This document shows, one piece after another, positions 8,360 through 17,615 of a stretch of DNA of 64,000 bases. Below the pieces are notes generated by a model. That model saw nothing but the letters and a program-made list of their open reading frames with translations, did no database searches and was not told the DNA's origin. The translations under genes were made by a program, and so were the position numbers. Position 1 is the first letter of the stretch. Each line of letters begins with the position of its first letter. Origin of the DNA: Bradyrhizobium sp. dw_78. GTDB taxonomy: Bacteria > Pseudomonadota > Alphaproteobacteria > Rhizobiales > Xanthobacteraceae. Location of the stretch: contig NZ_JAAVUS010000002.1 in assembly GCF_018449525.1 (NCBI RefSeq), positions 665,172 through 729,171 on the forward strand, read 5' to 3'.

Positions 8360-9109
8360 GTGCGCGCCTATCAAATCATGACCCGGAAGGTGGTTACGGT
8401 CGGCCCGGAAACTTCCATCATCGAAGCCGCGAACATCATGCTCAAGCATCACATCAGCGGCCTGCCGGTCGTTGATGCAGCGGGCAAGCTCGTGGGCATT
8501 ATTTCGGAAGGTGACTTTATCCGCCGTGCGGAAATCGGAACGCAGCGAAAACGCGGCCGGTGGTTACGCCTGCTGGTGGGCAGCGGCCAGATCGCATCCG
8601 ACTTTGTACATGAGCGCGGCCGCAAGGTCGGGGATATTATGTCATTGGATCCCGTCACCGTTGCGGAAGATGCCTCGCTCGAAGAAATTGTACGGATCAT
8701 TGAAAAGCACAATGTCAAGCGCGTGCCGGTGATGCGCAAAGACCAGATCGTCGGCATCGTGACCAGGTCCAACCTCCTTCAAGCCGTCAGCGATTTCGCC
8801 CGCGACGTTCCCGATCCAACTGCCGACGACGATCAAATCCGCAGCAATGTCCTCGCAGCCATCAAGCGAGCCGACTGGTCTCCGTCCAGATTCAACGTCA
8901 TCGTACGCGATGGCATCGTATCGCTCAGCGGCATCATTACGGATGAACGTTGCCGGCGGGCGGCGATCGTCGCGGCCGAGACCACGCCGGGCGTCAGGCA
9001 GGTGTACGATGAACTCAGCCTCTATCCGCCTCCCGAAGAGGACTTCGGCGGTGGCGATTTTGTATCGCTGCAGGAGCAGCCTTCCACCGTGGATGATGTC
9101 GCGCTGTAA
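8360..9109 (+). CDS. CBS-domain pair plus BON domain protein
   Basis: The predicted protein has 249 residues from GTG 8360, which has GGAG 7 nt upstream. An upstream in-frame start would place the FixK-type box inside the gene. Two CBS motifs (MTRKVVTVGPETSIIEAANIM near residue 7, cited for pattern; IMSLDPVTVAEDASLEEIV near residue 95) form a Bateman module that binds adenine nucleotides. A C-terminal BON domain follows (about 165-225; FNVIVRDGIVSLSGIITDE). No enzymatic domain is present, so it is probably an energy-charge sensor or a protein acting at membranes. Homologous CBS-BON proteins are common in low-oxygen regulons of rhizobia. Specific target unknown. Confidence 0.85.
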   Translation: MRAYQIMTRKVVTVGPETSIIEAANIMLKHHISGLPVVDAAGKLVGIISEGDFIRRAEIGTQRKRGRWLRLLVGSGQIASDFVHERGRKVGDIMSLDPVTVAEDASLEEIVRIIEKHNVKRVPVMRKDQIVGIVTRSNLLQAVSDFARDVPDPTADDDQIRSNVLAAIKRADWSPSRFNVIVRDGIVSLSGIITDERCRRAAIVAAETTPGVRQVYDELSLYPPPEEDFGGGDFVSLQEQPSTVDDVAL

Positions 9110-9281
9110 GAACCTTGGTGATTCACGCAGCGATCGCCTCGAATATATCTCGGGTCGCGGCGATCCAATAAAGACTGAAGGAAAGATAACTGAGCAAAAC
9201 GACGCAGAAAAAATCACGCATATTTTTCGCCTGATCAAACCATGCAACTGATCTTTGGCCAAATTCTTTTCAGAGTTTTTT

Positions 9282-9304
9282 CGGTTCTGATGGAATCAGA
9301 ACCG
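9282..9304. repeat. Short perfect inverted repeat
   Basis: CGGTTCTGAT (9282-9291) and its exact complement ATCAGAACCG (9295-9304) flank a 3-nt loop. A T-run precedes the stem on the plus strand and none follows it on either strand, so it is not a typical terminator. It lies in the leader of the P-type ATPase gene, about 90 bp before its start, and could be a dispersed palindrome or an operator. Confidence 0.55.
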
Positions 9305-9393
9305 CGGCTCCTTTCCTGTGTTTTGAGGCGCTTTCTTCACGCGAACTGGAAGTCACGAAAACAGTATAGTGCGCGCCACCCGGGAAAATAATC

Positions 9394-12042
9394 ATGACTT
9401 TTTCAGCGCCCGCGGCCAAGCCTGCAAAAGATGATCGCGCCTTCTGGCGTATCCCCTCAACTACGCTTCTGGCCGCCCTTAATGCGCAACGGACCGGATT
9501 GACCCAAAGCGAGGCCGAGGAACGGGCGAAACGCTTCGGCCTAAATCGCTTTGCAGCGGTTCGAGGCCGGCCGCTTCTCGTCAAGCTCGCAATACGGCTC
9601 CTTAATCCGTTGATCGCGATCCTGCTCGTGGCAGCGGCGGTTTCGGGACTGATCGGAGATCTCGGAAGCTTTTTTATCATCGCCGCCGTGATCCTGCTTT
9701 CCCTCACGCTGGATATTGTGCAGGAACATCGCGCCGAGCAGGCGGCCGAAGCGCTGCGCCAGTCCGTCGCGGTTCGCGCCGACGTGCTGCGCGATGGAAC
9801 ATGCCTGTCCATTCCGGTCAGCGCCATCGTGCCCGGCGACATCGTGATGTTGCGCATGGGCGATCTTATTCCCGCCGATGGCATCGTGCTGGAAGCCAAA
9901 GCGCTTCAGGTCGACGAGTCGCTGATGACCGGCGAGCCGTTTCCGGCGAGCAAGAGCGAGGAACCCTGCGCTGCGATCCTTCCGGCCGAAGCGCGCAATG
10001 CGCTTTTTTCGGGTACTTCCGTCATTGCAGGCTGCGGCACCATGCTGGTGGTCGAAACCGGAGCCCGCACGCGATTTGGAGCGATTGCCTCGGCGCTTGC
10101 CGCAAGCGTTCCGCCAACAGCGCTTGAACAAGGCGTCCGGCGGCTCGGATTTCTGATCGTGCGGCTCACCTTGTTCCTGACGCTGTTTGTGTTGCTGGCC
10201 CATCTGGCAGCCGGCCGCCCAGCCCTGCCGTCGTTCCTTTTCGCTGTGGCACTTGCGGTCGGTCTCACGCCCGAACTTCTTCCCATGGTGATGACGGTCA
10301 CACTGGCCCGCGGGGCACAGCGCATGGCCGCGCAGCGCGTCATCGTGAAGCAGCTTTCCGCGATCCATGATCTCGGCGCAATGGACATTCTCTGTGTCGA
10401 CAAGACAGGCACGATAACGCAGGCGAAGATCACGCTCGCGGCGCACGTCGGCTATGACGGTGGCCCCAGCGAACATGTTCTTGAATACGCCTGCGTGAAC
10501 AGCCGTTTTCAATCGGGCATGCGCAGTCCGCTTGACGAAGCCATTCTGGATGCGAGCCAGGAATTCGACGCCACGTCGTGGACACGGCAGGATGAACTCG
10601 CTTTCGATTTCAGCCGCCGTTGCTTGTCGATATCGGCCATCCGGAACGATCAAACGATCTTGATCGCAAAAGGCGCACCGGAGGAAATTCTGGCACGCGC
10701 CGTGGCGATCGAGGTGGATGGCCTTGCGCATCCTCTCGATGACGATTGGCGTCTACGCATTGATACGCTGCAGGAACATTATAACCGCGAAGGCTACAGG
10801 CTGCTTGCCGTTGGCATCCGGGCGCTGCCTCCAGGCAAAATCCATCTGACGCTGGAGGATGAATCGGACCTGACCTTCATCGGCTTTTGCGTCTTTTCTG
10901 ATCCGGTGAAGCCCGATGCGGCAACGGCAGTGGCCGAACTGACTTCGCTTGGCGTATGCCTCAAGATTGTTTCGGGCGACCAGCCGGGCGTGGTCCGGCA
11001 TGTGGCTGCCGCGGTCGGCATTCATTCGGAGCGCGTGCTGACCGGAGCCGACATCGCCGCACTCAGCGACAGCGGCCTTGCCGCGCAGGTCGGGAACGTC
11101 AATCTCTTCGCGCGCATCGATCCCGAACAGAAAAAACGTATCATTGAAGCCTTGCGCCTGGGTGGACATGTCGTTGGATTTCTGGGCGACGGCGTCAACG
11201 ACGCGCCCGCGATCCACGCAGCGCAGGTCGGGCTTTCCGTCGAGGGGGCGACCGAGGTGGCGCGCGCAGCCGCCGACATGATCCTGCTGGCCGCGGATTT
11301 GAGTGTATTGGCGGCCGGCGTCCGGGAGGGCCGGCGCACCCTGGCCAACATTCTGAAATACGTGCGGATGGGCACAAGCTCGAATTTCGGCAATATGCTG
11401 TCGATGGCGTTGGCCTCGATCGTGCTGCCCTTTCTGCCGCTGCTGCCGTCGCAGATTTTGCTGAACAACCTGCTCTATGACCTGTCGGAGATCGGCATCC
11501 CCTTCGATAACGTGGATTCCGAGGACGTGTCATCGCCGCGCAGCTGGGACATGGCCGGCATCCTGCGATTTACGCTGATCATGGGCGCCGTCTCCTCGTT
11601 ATTCGATGCCGCCACCTTCTTCGTCCTTTTGAAGGGCTTTGGGGCCGACGAAACCGTTTTCCGGACGGGCTGGTTCCTGGAATCGATCGCGACGCAGATC
11701 CTGGTCATCTTCCTGATCCGTTCGTCGCGGCTACCGTGGAAATCCTCCCGCCCGCATGTGGTTCTGGTCGCGACTTCTCTCGGAGCTTTGGCGGTGGCGT
11801 TGCTTCTGGTGCTTGGACCGTTCAGGGCATGGCTTGGATTCACCACGATTACCTGGCCGGTCGCAACGATGATCGTGGGCGTGACGGCGGCCTATCTTGT
11901 CGCCGCGGAAGTGGCAAAACATATCGCCATAACGGCGTCACGACGGATGACGGAAGCCCCACAGCCTTGGAGAAACCTGGGCGTGCATGGCAATATTGTT
12001 CTACGCAAGATCAAGGCCATTGGCCGCACTCCCGCGCCTTAG
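9394..12042 (+). CDS. P-type ATPase, Mg2+-importing type (MgtA-like)
   Basis: The product has 882 residues. The N-terminal cation-ATPase domain is followed by a helix pair (LLNPLIAILLVAAAVSG), the actuator motif LMTGEPF, the phosphorylated Asp336 in CVDKTGT, the GDGVNDAP hinge near residue 605 and a six-helix C-terminal bundle. The stretch LPSQILLNNLLYDLSEIGIPFDNVD resembles the MgtA/MgtB signature, so Mg2+ uptake across the inner membrane is the best call (family P3B); other divalent cations cannot be excluded. The translated start is ATG 9394. Only a degenerate FixK-like half site was seen upstream, with an inverted repeat at 9282-9304. A GC hairpin overlaps the stop codon. Confidence 0.85.
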   Translation: MTFSAPAAKPAKDDRAFWRIPSTTLLAALNAQRTGLTQSEAEERAKRFGLNRFAAVRGRPLLVKLAIRLLNPLIAILLVAAAVSGLIGDLGSFFIIAAVILLSLTLDIVQEHRAEQAAEALRQSVAVRADVLRDGTCLSIPVSAIVPGDIVMLRMGDLIPADGIVLEAKALQVDESLMTGEPFPASKSEEPCAAILPAEARNALFSGTSVIAGCGTMLVVETGARTRFGAIASALAASVPPTALEQGVRRLGFLIVRLTLFLTLFVLLAHLAAGRPALPSFLFAVALAVGLTPELLPMVMTVTLARGAQRMAAQRVIVKQLSAIHDLGAMDILCVDKTGTITQAKITLAAHVGYDGGPSEHVLEYACVNSRFQSGMRSPLDEAILDASQEFDATSWTRQDELAFDFSRRCLSISAIRNDQTILIAKGAPEEILARAVAIEVDGLAHPLDDDWRLRIDTLQEHYNREGYRLLAVGIRALPPGKIHLTLEDESDLTFIGFCVFSDPVKPDAATAVAELTSLGVCLKIVSGDQPGVVRHVAAAVGIHSERVLTGADIAALSDSGLAAQVGNVNLFARIDPEQKKRIIEALRLGGHVVGFLGDGVNDAPAIHAAQVGLSVEGATEVARAAADMILLAADLSVLAAGVREGRRTLANILKYVRMGTSSNFGNMLSMALASIVLPFLPLLPSQILLNNLLYDLSEIGIPFDNVDSEDVSSPRSWDMAGILRFTLIMGAVSSLFDAATFFVLLKGFGADETVFRTGWFLESIATQILVIFLIRSSRLPWKSSRPHVVLVATSLGALAVALLLVLGPFRAWLGFTTITWPVATMIVGVTAAYLVAAEVAKHIAITASRRMTEAPQPWRNLGVHGNIVLRKIKAIGRTPAP

Positions 12043-12050
12043 GGCGCGGG
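12031..12050 (+). terminator. GC-rich hairpin at the end of the P-type ATPase gene
   Basis: CCCGCGCC (12031-12038) pairs with GGCGCGGG (12043-12050) around the stop codon TAG. Only a short T-run (ATGACTTT) follows, so it may act as a weak terminator or protect the 3' end. Confidence 0.45.
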
Positions 12051-12215
12051 ATGACTTTCCCCCGAATCGTCATTCAGCTGTCTTTTGCATTTTAGCAGGA
12101 TCTCCATGTCGTCTTGCCTGCTTGAGACGTGCGGCGCCCGGCCATAACGCGATCAATTTTGTTCAAAGGCCGCCAGCTCGGACCTGAGGCACAAACGCGC
12201 TCTGAAGCAGCGTTC

Positions 12216-12229
12216 TTGATCAAGATCAA
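12216..12229. promoter_or_regulatory. FixK/FNR-type box upstream of the GltD-like/nifJ operon
   Basis: TTGATCAAGATCAA matches the TTGAT-N4-ATCAA consensus perfectly. It ends 102 nt before the ATG of the GltD-like gene, leaving room for a 60-70 nt leader. It is the only such box near the pyruvate:ferredoxin oxidoreductase operon. Confidence 0.75.
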
Positions 12230-12331
12230 CGCGCGCCCGGTCATTGGCCTCTAATCATTCTAAATGGAATTGATGACGCTTGAGATGTTCCGGGAGCACC
12301 TTATTCCCGGCATCGATAGGGAGGATGCGCG

Positions 12332-13960
12332 ATGAGCGATACCCACCAAGACATGAGCCCGTTGGTGGATATGACTCACCGTCAGATGTCGGGTCCGACG
12401 CGAAGTACCCATCCGGCCTATGTCGACCTTCTGCCGCCCTGCAACCATGCCTGTCCGGCCGGAGAAGATATTCAGGGCTGGCTCGATCTGGCGCAGGCCG
12501 GCAAATTCCGTGCCGCCTGGGAGCATTTGGTGCGAGACAACCCGATGCCCGCGGTGCATGGCCGGGTCTGCTATCATCCTTGCGAGAGCGCCTGCAACCG
12601 CGGTGAGCTCGACAGCAGCGTGAGCATCCATGCCGTCGAACGCTTCCTGGGCGACAAGGCGACCGCCGAGGGCTGGCGGCTGCCGCATGACGCGGCGCCG
12701 AGCGGCAAGCACGTTCTCGTCGTCGGCGCGGGTCCCTGCGGGCTGTCGGCCGCCTATCACCTCACCCGTCTGGGCCACACGGTCGAAATTCGCGAGGCGG
12801 GGCCGGTTGCCGGGGGCATGATGCATTTCGGCATTCCGGCCTATCGGCTGCCTCGCGATATCCTGATGCAGGAAATCGCGCGGATCGAGGCGACGGGCGT
12901 CACCATCACCACCAACCACAAGGTCACGGATCTCCTCGCCGAAAAGACGGCCGGGAAATTCGACGCCGTTTTCATCGCGATTGGCGCCGGCATCGGCAAG
13001 CATGTTGACATTCCCGCGCGCGACGCCGCGCGCGTGCTCGACGCCGTCTCGCTCCTGCATGACGTGCAGCCCGGCAAGAAGCCGCTGCTCGGCCGCAAGG
13101 TTGTGGTCTACGGCGGCGGCAACACCGCCATGGACGCGGCGCGCACCGCCAAACGCCTTGGCGCTGACGAGGCGCTCATCGTCTATCGGCGCGACCGGGA
13201 GCATATGCCGGCCCATGCCTTTGAGGCCGACGAGGCGGTCGAAGAAGGCGTGAAGATCAAATGGCTGACCACGATCAAGCAGATTTCCGGCCCCGAACTC
13301 ACCGTCGAGAGGATGGAGCTGGACAAGGACGGCAGGCCCCAACCGACCGGACAGTTCGAAACACTAACGGCCGATGCCGTCGTGCTGGCGCTCGGCCAGG
13401 AGACCGACAGCAGTTTTCTCCGTCAAGTGCCGGGCATCGTGTTTGCGCATGACGGCGCCGTTGTCGTGGATGACGATATGATGACCGGGCATGAGGGCAT
13501 TTTCGCCGGCGGCGACATGGTCCCCGGCCAGCAATCGGTTACGATCTCGGTCGGCCATGGCAAGCGAGCGGCGCGACATATCGATGCGTGGCTGCGCGAC
13601 GCACATTATCAGGCCCCCGCCAAGCACCGCGTCGTCGGCTTCGCCGACCTGCATCTGCCGATTTACAGCGACGCCATACCGTCGCGCCAAACCGCACTCC
13701 CGCCGGCGTTGCGGGAAGGCTTCGTCGAAGTCACCGCCGGTCTTTCCGAGGTACAGGCTCTGCATGAGGCGAGGCGCTGCCTCTCCTGCGGCAATTGCTA
13801 CGAATGCGACAATTGTCTCGCAGCCTGCCCGGAGACCGCGATCATCAAGCTTGGCCCGGATCGTGGTTATCGCGTCGATCTGGCGCTCTGCACCGGATGC
13901 GCCGCCTGCTTCGAACAATGCCCCTGCCACGCGATCGATATGATTCCGGAACAAGCCTGA
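12332..13960 (+). CDS. GltD-like NAD(P)H:ferredoxin-type flavoprotein with fused ferredoxin domains
   Basis: This 542-residue protein begins with a GltD-type Fe-S domain (Cys37, Cys41, Cys80, Cys84, Cys88). A FAD fold follows (VVGAGPCGLSAAYHL, near 130-144), then an NAD(P)H fold (VVYGGGNTAMDAART) and the GDM/VPG FAD motif (IFAGGDMVPGQQSV). The last about 65 residues carry two ferredoxin-like clusters (CLSCGNCYECDNCLAACP and CTGCAACFEQCP). It probably moves electrons between NAD(P)H and ferredoxin. It lies 8 bp before nifJ, whose product makes reduced ferredoxin, so a partner role is likely. It resembles NfnB-like enzymes, but no NfnA-like subunit is adjacent. Regulation by the FixK/FNR-type box at 12216 is expected. 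Confidence 0.85.
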   Translation: MSDTHQDMSPLVDMTHRQMSGPTRSTHPAYVDLLPPCNHACPAGEDIQGWLDLAQAGKFRAAWEHLVRDNPMPAVHGRVCYHPCESACNRGELDSSVSIHAVERFLGDKATAEGWRLPHDAAPSGKHVLVVGAGPCGLSAAYHLTRLGHTVEIREAGPVAGGMMHFGIPAYRLPRDILMQEIARIEATGVTITTNHKVTDLLAEKTAGKFDAVFIAIGAGIGKHVDIPARDAARVLDAVSLLHDVQPGKKPLLGRKVVVYGGGNTAMDAARTAKRLGADEALIVYRRDREHMPAHAFEADEAVEEGVKIKWLTTIKQISGPELTVERMELDKDGRPQPTGQFETLTADAVVLALGQETDSSFLRQVPGIVFAHDGAVVVDDDMMTGHEGIFAGGDMVPGQQSVTISVGHGKRAARHIDAWLRDAHYQAPAKHRVVGFADLHLPIYSDAIPSRQTALPPALREGFVEVTAGLSEVQALHEARRCLSCGNCYECDNCLAACPETAIIKLGPDRGYRVDLALCTGCAACFEQCPCHAIDMIPEQA

Positions 13961-13968
13961 GGACGGTC

Positions 13969-16900
13969 ATGAGCACCAGGACAACCATGGACGGCAATAC
14001 AGCCGTCGCCGACCTCGCCTATCGGATCAATGAGGTCTGCGCGATCTATCCAATCACGCCCTCTTCAACGATGGCCGAGCTCGCCGACCAGTGGATGGCG
14101 GAAGGCCGCACCAACATCTGGGGCAACGTCCCCGTGGTGCAGGAGATGCAGAGCGAGGGCGGGGCGGCAGGCGCCGTCCATGGCGCGCTGCAATCCGGCG
14201 CGCTGACCACCACCTTCACGGCCTCGCAAGGCCTGCTGCTGATGCTTCCGAACATGCTGAAGATCGCCGGCGAGTTGACCTCGACCGTCTTTCATGTCGC
14301 GGCCCGCTCGGTCGCCACCTCGGCCCTGTCGATCTTCGGTGACCATTCCGACGTCATGACGATACGGGCGTCCGGATTCGCCCTGCTCTCCTCGGCCTCG
14401 GTGCAGGAAGCGCACGATTCCGCCCTGATCGCGCAAATGGCGACGCTTGAGGCACGTGTTCCCTTCCTGCATTTCTTCGACGGCTTCCGCACCTCGCACG
14501 AATTGAACACGCTCGACCTGCTTTCCGATGCGGAAGTCCGCTCGATGATCGACGACGATCTGGTCCGCGCCCATCGCGCCCGCGCCCTTAACCCCGAGCA
14601 TCCCTTCGTGCGCGGCACCGCGCATAATCCCGACACCTATTTCCAGGCCCGCGAAGCCGTGAATCCCTATTACGACAAGGTGCCCGGCATCGTTGAACGC
14701 GCGATGGAGCGTTTCGGCGCCGCCATCGGCCGCCGCTACCGGCTGTTCGAATATCACGGCGCGCCCGATGCCGAACGGGTGCTGGTGTTGATGGGATCCG
14801 GCGCCGAGACCGCACGCGAAACGGCAGCGGCGCTACAGGCGGCGGGCGAGAAAGTCGGGGTGCTGCAGGTCCGCCTGTTCCGCCCCTTCTCGGTAAGCCA
14901 CATGCTCGCCGTGCTTCCCGCCTCGGTGCAGCGTATCGCGGTTCTCGAGCAGACAAAGGAGAACGGCGCAACCGGCGAGCCGCTTTTCCAGGACGTGGTG
15001 ACCAGCCTCGCCGGCGCCGTCAGCCGCGGCAACTGGCCGAAGCTGCCCCTCATTATCGGCGGCCGCTACGGCATCTCGTCGAAAGATTTCACTCCCGCCA
15101 TGGCCAAGGCGGTGTTCGATGAACTCAAATCCAGCGATCCCAAGACCAGCTTCAGCGTCGGCATCAACGACGATCTGAGCCACAGGAGCCTGGCCTATGA
15201 TGCGGCATTCACGATCGAGCCGCCTTCGGCCACCCGCGCGCTGTTCTATGGCCTTGGCGCCGACGGCACGGTCGGCGCGAACAAGAACACCGTGAAGATC
15301 ATCGCCGAGGATGCCGGGCTCTACGCACAGGGCTATTTCGTCTACGATTCTCACAAATCCGGTGCGCAAACCGTCTCGCATCTGCGTTTCGGGTCGACGC
15401 CGATTTATGCGCCCTATCTCATCGCGCAGGCAAGCTTCGTCGCCTGCCACCAATTCGGCTTTCTCGAGCGGCAGGATATTCTTCGGGTCGCCGCGCCCGG
15501 TGCCGTTTTCCTGCTCAACGCGCCTTATCCCGCCGATGAAGTCTGGAACCACCTACCCCGGACGGTCCAGCGCGCCATCATCGACAAAAAGCTGCGCCTG
15601 TTCGTCATCGACGCTTCGGCCGTGGCCAGGGAGGTCGGTCTCGGCACGCGCACGAACACGGTTTTGCAGACCTGTTTCTTCGCCATCTCCGGCGTGCTGC
15701 CGCGCGACAAGGCGATCGCCCACATCAAGGAATCCATCCGCAAGACCTATGGCCGCAGGGGGCAATCCGTCGTCGACAAGAACTTCGCGGCTGTCGATGG
15801 AACGCTGTCGCATCTGCACGAAGTACCGGTGCCAGCCGCGGCGACGAGCACGATCGAGATGCCGCCGCTGGTCCCCGCCAGCGCCCCGGCTTTCGTAAAG
15901 TCGGTGACGGCGCGCATGTTCGCCGGCGATGGAGACCAGATCCCCGTCAGCCTGATGCCGGCCGACGGCACCTACCCTTCCGGAACCAGCGTGTACGAGA
16001 AGCGCAACATATCCGACATCGTGCCGGAGTGGCGCGAAGATCTTTGCATTCAATGCGGACAATGCAGCTTCGTCTGCCCCCATAGCGTTATCCGCTCGCG
16101 CTATTACAACGAGGACCTGCTTGCGGCGGCGCCGAACGACTTCAAATCGGCGCCGGTTAATGCGCGCGGCTATCCCGAAGCCCGCTTCTCGCTGCAGTTC
16201 TACGTCGAGGACTGCACGGGCTGCGGCCTCTGCATAGAAGCCTGCCCGGTGTCGAGCCCACGGGAGCCCGACATCAAGGCGATCAACCTGACCGACAAGC
16301 TGCCGATCCTGGAGCGGGAGCGGACAAACATCGCTTTCTTCGAGACACTGCCGGTCAACGACCGCGCACGGGTCGACTTCGCCAATGTCCGCGGCGTGCA
16401 ATTCCTCGAACCGCTGTTCGAATTTTCCGGAGCCTGCGGCGGGTGCGGCGAGACGCCTTATCTCAAGCTCTTGAGCCAGTTGTTCGGCGACCGGGCGCAG
16501 ATCGCCAACGCTACCGGCTGCTCCTCGATCTATGGCGGCAATCTGCCGGTCACGCCGTGGGCCGTGGATCGGGAGGGCCGCGGGCCCGCCTGGTCGAACT
16601 CGCTGTTCGAGGACAATGCCGAATTCGGCCTCGGTTTCCGGCTGACCGCGGACAAGCACCTCGACCTTGCTCTGACGCTGCTCGCCGGGCTTGCCGCAAA
16701 GGTCGGGCAGGATCTCGCGACCGCCATCGCAACCGCGCCGCAGATCAGGGAATCGGAGATTCGGGCCCAGCGTGTGCGGGTTGCGGAATTGAAGACCAAG
16801 CTGCTGGCGCTCCCGGATGCGGCGGCGCTCGACTTGCTATCGGTTGTCGATCACCTGGTTCGCCGCAGCATCTGGATCGTGGGCGGCGATGGCTGGGCCT

Positions 16901-17565
16901 ATGACATCGGCTATGGCGGTCTCGACCACGTCCTGGCCTCCGGCCGCAACGTCAACGTGCTGGTGCTGGACACCGAGGTCTATTCAAACACCGGTGGCCA
17001 GTCTTCCAAGGCGACGCCGCTTGGCGCGGTGGCGAAGTTCGCGGCCGCCGGAAAGCGGACGGCGCGCAAGGATCTCGCCCTCCAGGCCATCGCCTATGGG
17101 AATGTCTATGTCGCGCAGGTCGCGATGGGAGCCAATCCGCAGCAAACGCTCGAAGCGTTCCGTGAGGCCGAGGCCTATGACGGGCCGTCGCTGATCCTGG
17201 CCTATAGTCATTGCATTGCGCATGGCATCGACATGCGGTTCGGCATGAAGCAGCAGGAACTGGCGACAGCAAGCGGCGCGTGGCCTCTGTTCCGTTTCAA
17301 TCCCGCGATGCGGGAGATTGGACAGGCTCCCTTCCTGCTCGACTCGCCGCGGCCGCGCATACCCTTCAAGGATTACGCCTATAATGAGATCCGCTACCGC
17401 TCGCTGGCGCAGTCACGCCCAACCGAGGCGGCGACCCTCCTGGACGCCGCGCAACGCGGCATCACCGAAAAATACCGGCAATACGAAGATCTCGCGATGC
17501 GAGACGGCAGCCGTTTCAATCATTCCGTACCCGAAGCGCCGGGTGGCCAAACGCCGCCGGCATGA
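13969..17565 (+). CDS. nifJ: Pyruvate:ferredoxin (flavodoxin) oxidoreductase
   Basis: The 1198-residue single-chain enzyme has the full POR layout: an N-terminal ThDP pyrimidine domain (GNTAVADLAYRINEVCAIYP), a second domain from about residue 260, the gamma domain (GLGADGTVGANKNTVK), two [4Fe-4S] clusters (Cys693 in CIQCGQCSFVCP; Cys749 in CTGCGLCIEACP), the proximal-cluster CGGCGETPY motif and the ThDP pyrophosphate motif GDGWAYDIGYGG from about 973. It converts pyruvate and CoA to acetyl-CoA, CO2 and reduced ferredoxin. ATG 13969 is preferred over an upstream in-frame codon that overlaps the previous gene by 166 bp; GGACGG precedes it. It is co-transcribed with the GltD-like gene and probably with the next gene. 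Confidence 0.96.
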   Translation: MSTRTTMDGNTAVADLAYRINEVCAIYPITPSSTMAELADQWMAEGRTNIWGNVPVVQEMQSEGGAAGAVHGALQSGALTTTFTASQGLLLMLPNMLKIAGELTSTVFHVAARSVATSALSIFGDHSDVMTIRASGFALLSSASVQEAHDSALIAQMATLEARVPFLHFFDGFRTSHELNTLDLLSDAEVRSMIDDDLVRAHRARALNPEHPFVRGTAHNPDTYFQAREAVNPYYDKVPGIVERAMERFGAAIGRRYRLFEYHGAPDAERVLVLMGSGAETARETAAALQAAGEKVGVLQVRLFRPFSVSHMLAVLPASVQRIAVLEQTKENGATGEPLFQDVVTSLAGAVSRGNWPKLPLIIGGRYGISSKDFTPAMAKAVFDELKSSDPKTSFSVGINDDLSHRSLAYDAAFTIEPPSATRALFYGLGADGTVGANKNTVKIIAEDAGLYAQGYFVYDSHKSGAQTVSHLRFGSTPIYAPYLIAQASFVACHQFGFLERQDILRVAAPGAVFLLNAPYPADEVWNHLPRTVQRAIIDKKLRLFVIDASAVAREVGLGTRTNTVLQTCFFAISGVLPRDKAIAHIKESIRKTYGRRGQSVVDKNFAAVDGTLSHLHEVPVPAAATSTIEMPPLVPASAPAFVKSVTARMFAGDGDQIPVSLMPADGTYPSGTSVYEKRNISDIVPEWREDLCIQCGQCSFVCPHSVIRSRYYNEDLLAAAPNDFKSAPVNARGYPEARFSLQFYVEDCTGCGLCIEACPVSSPREPDIKAINLTDKLPILERERTNIAFFETLPVNDRARVDFANVRGVQFLEPLFEFSGACGGCGETPYLKLLSQLFGDRAQIANATGCSSIYGGNLPVTPWAVDREGRGPAWSNSLFEDNAEFGLGFRLTADKHLDLALTLLAGLAAKVGQDLATAIATAPQIRESEIRAQRVRVAELKTKLLALPDAAALDLLSVVDHLVRRSIWIVGGDGWAYDIGYGGLDHVLASGRNVNVLVLDTEVYSNTGGQSSKATPLGAVAKFAAAGKRTARKDLALQAIAYGNVYVAQVAMGANPQQTLEAFREAEAYDGPSLILAYSHCIAHGIDMRFGMKQQELATASGAWPLFRFNPAMREIGQAPFLLDSPRPRIPFKDYAYNEIRYRSLAQSRPTEAATLLDAAQRGITEKYRQYEDLAMRDGSRFNHSVPEAPGGQTPPA

Positions 17566-17615
17566 AGTCGCGCTCGATTGCGGCGGCCGGACCGAAGAAC
17601 TCGAAGGGACATCCT

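Noticed and set aside
9221..9240. Possible FixK/FNR box before the P-type ATPase gene
   Set aside because: TTTCGCCTGATCAA keeps only the right half-site; three of five left-arm bases do not match.
9541..10731. Long antisense open frame inside the P-type ATPase gene
   Set aside because: It is a high-GC shadow frame; its translation is His/Arg/Gln-rich with no known family, while the sense gene is full length and has all motifs.
12260..13342. Antisense open frame opposite the GltD-like gene
   Set aside because: It has no recognisable domain and runs through the sense gene's catalytic motifs.
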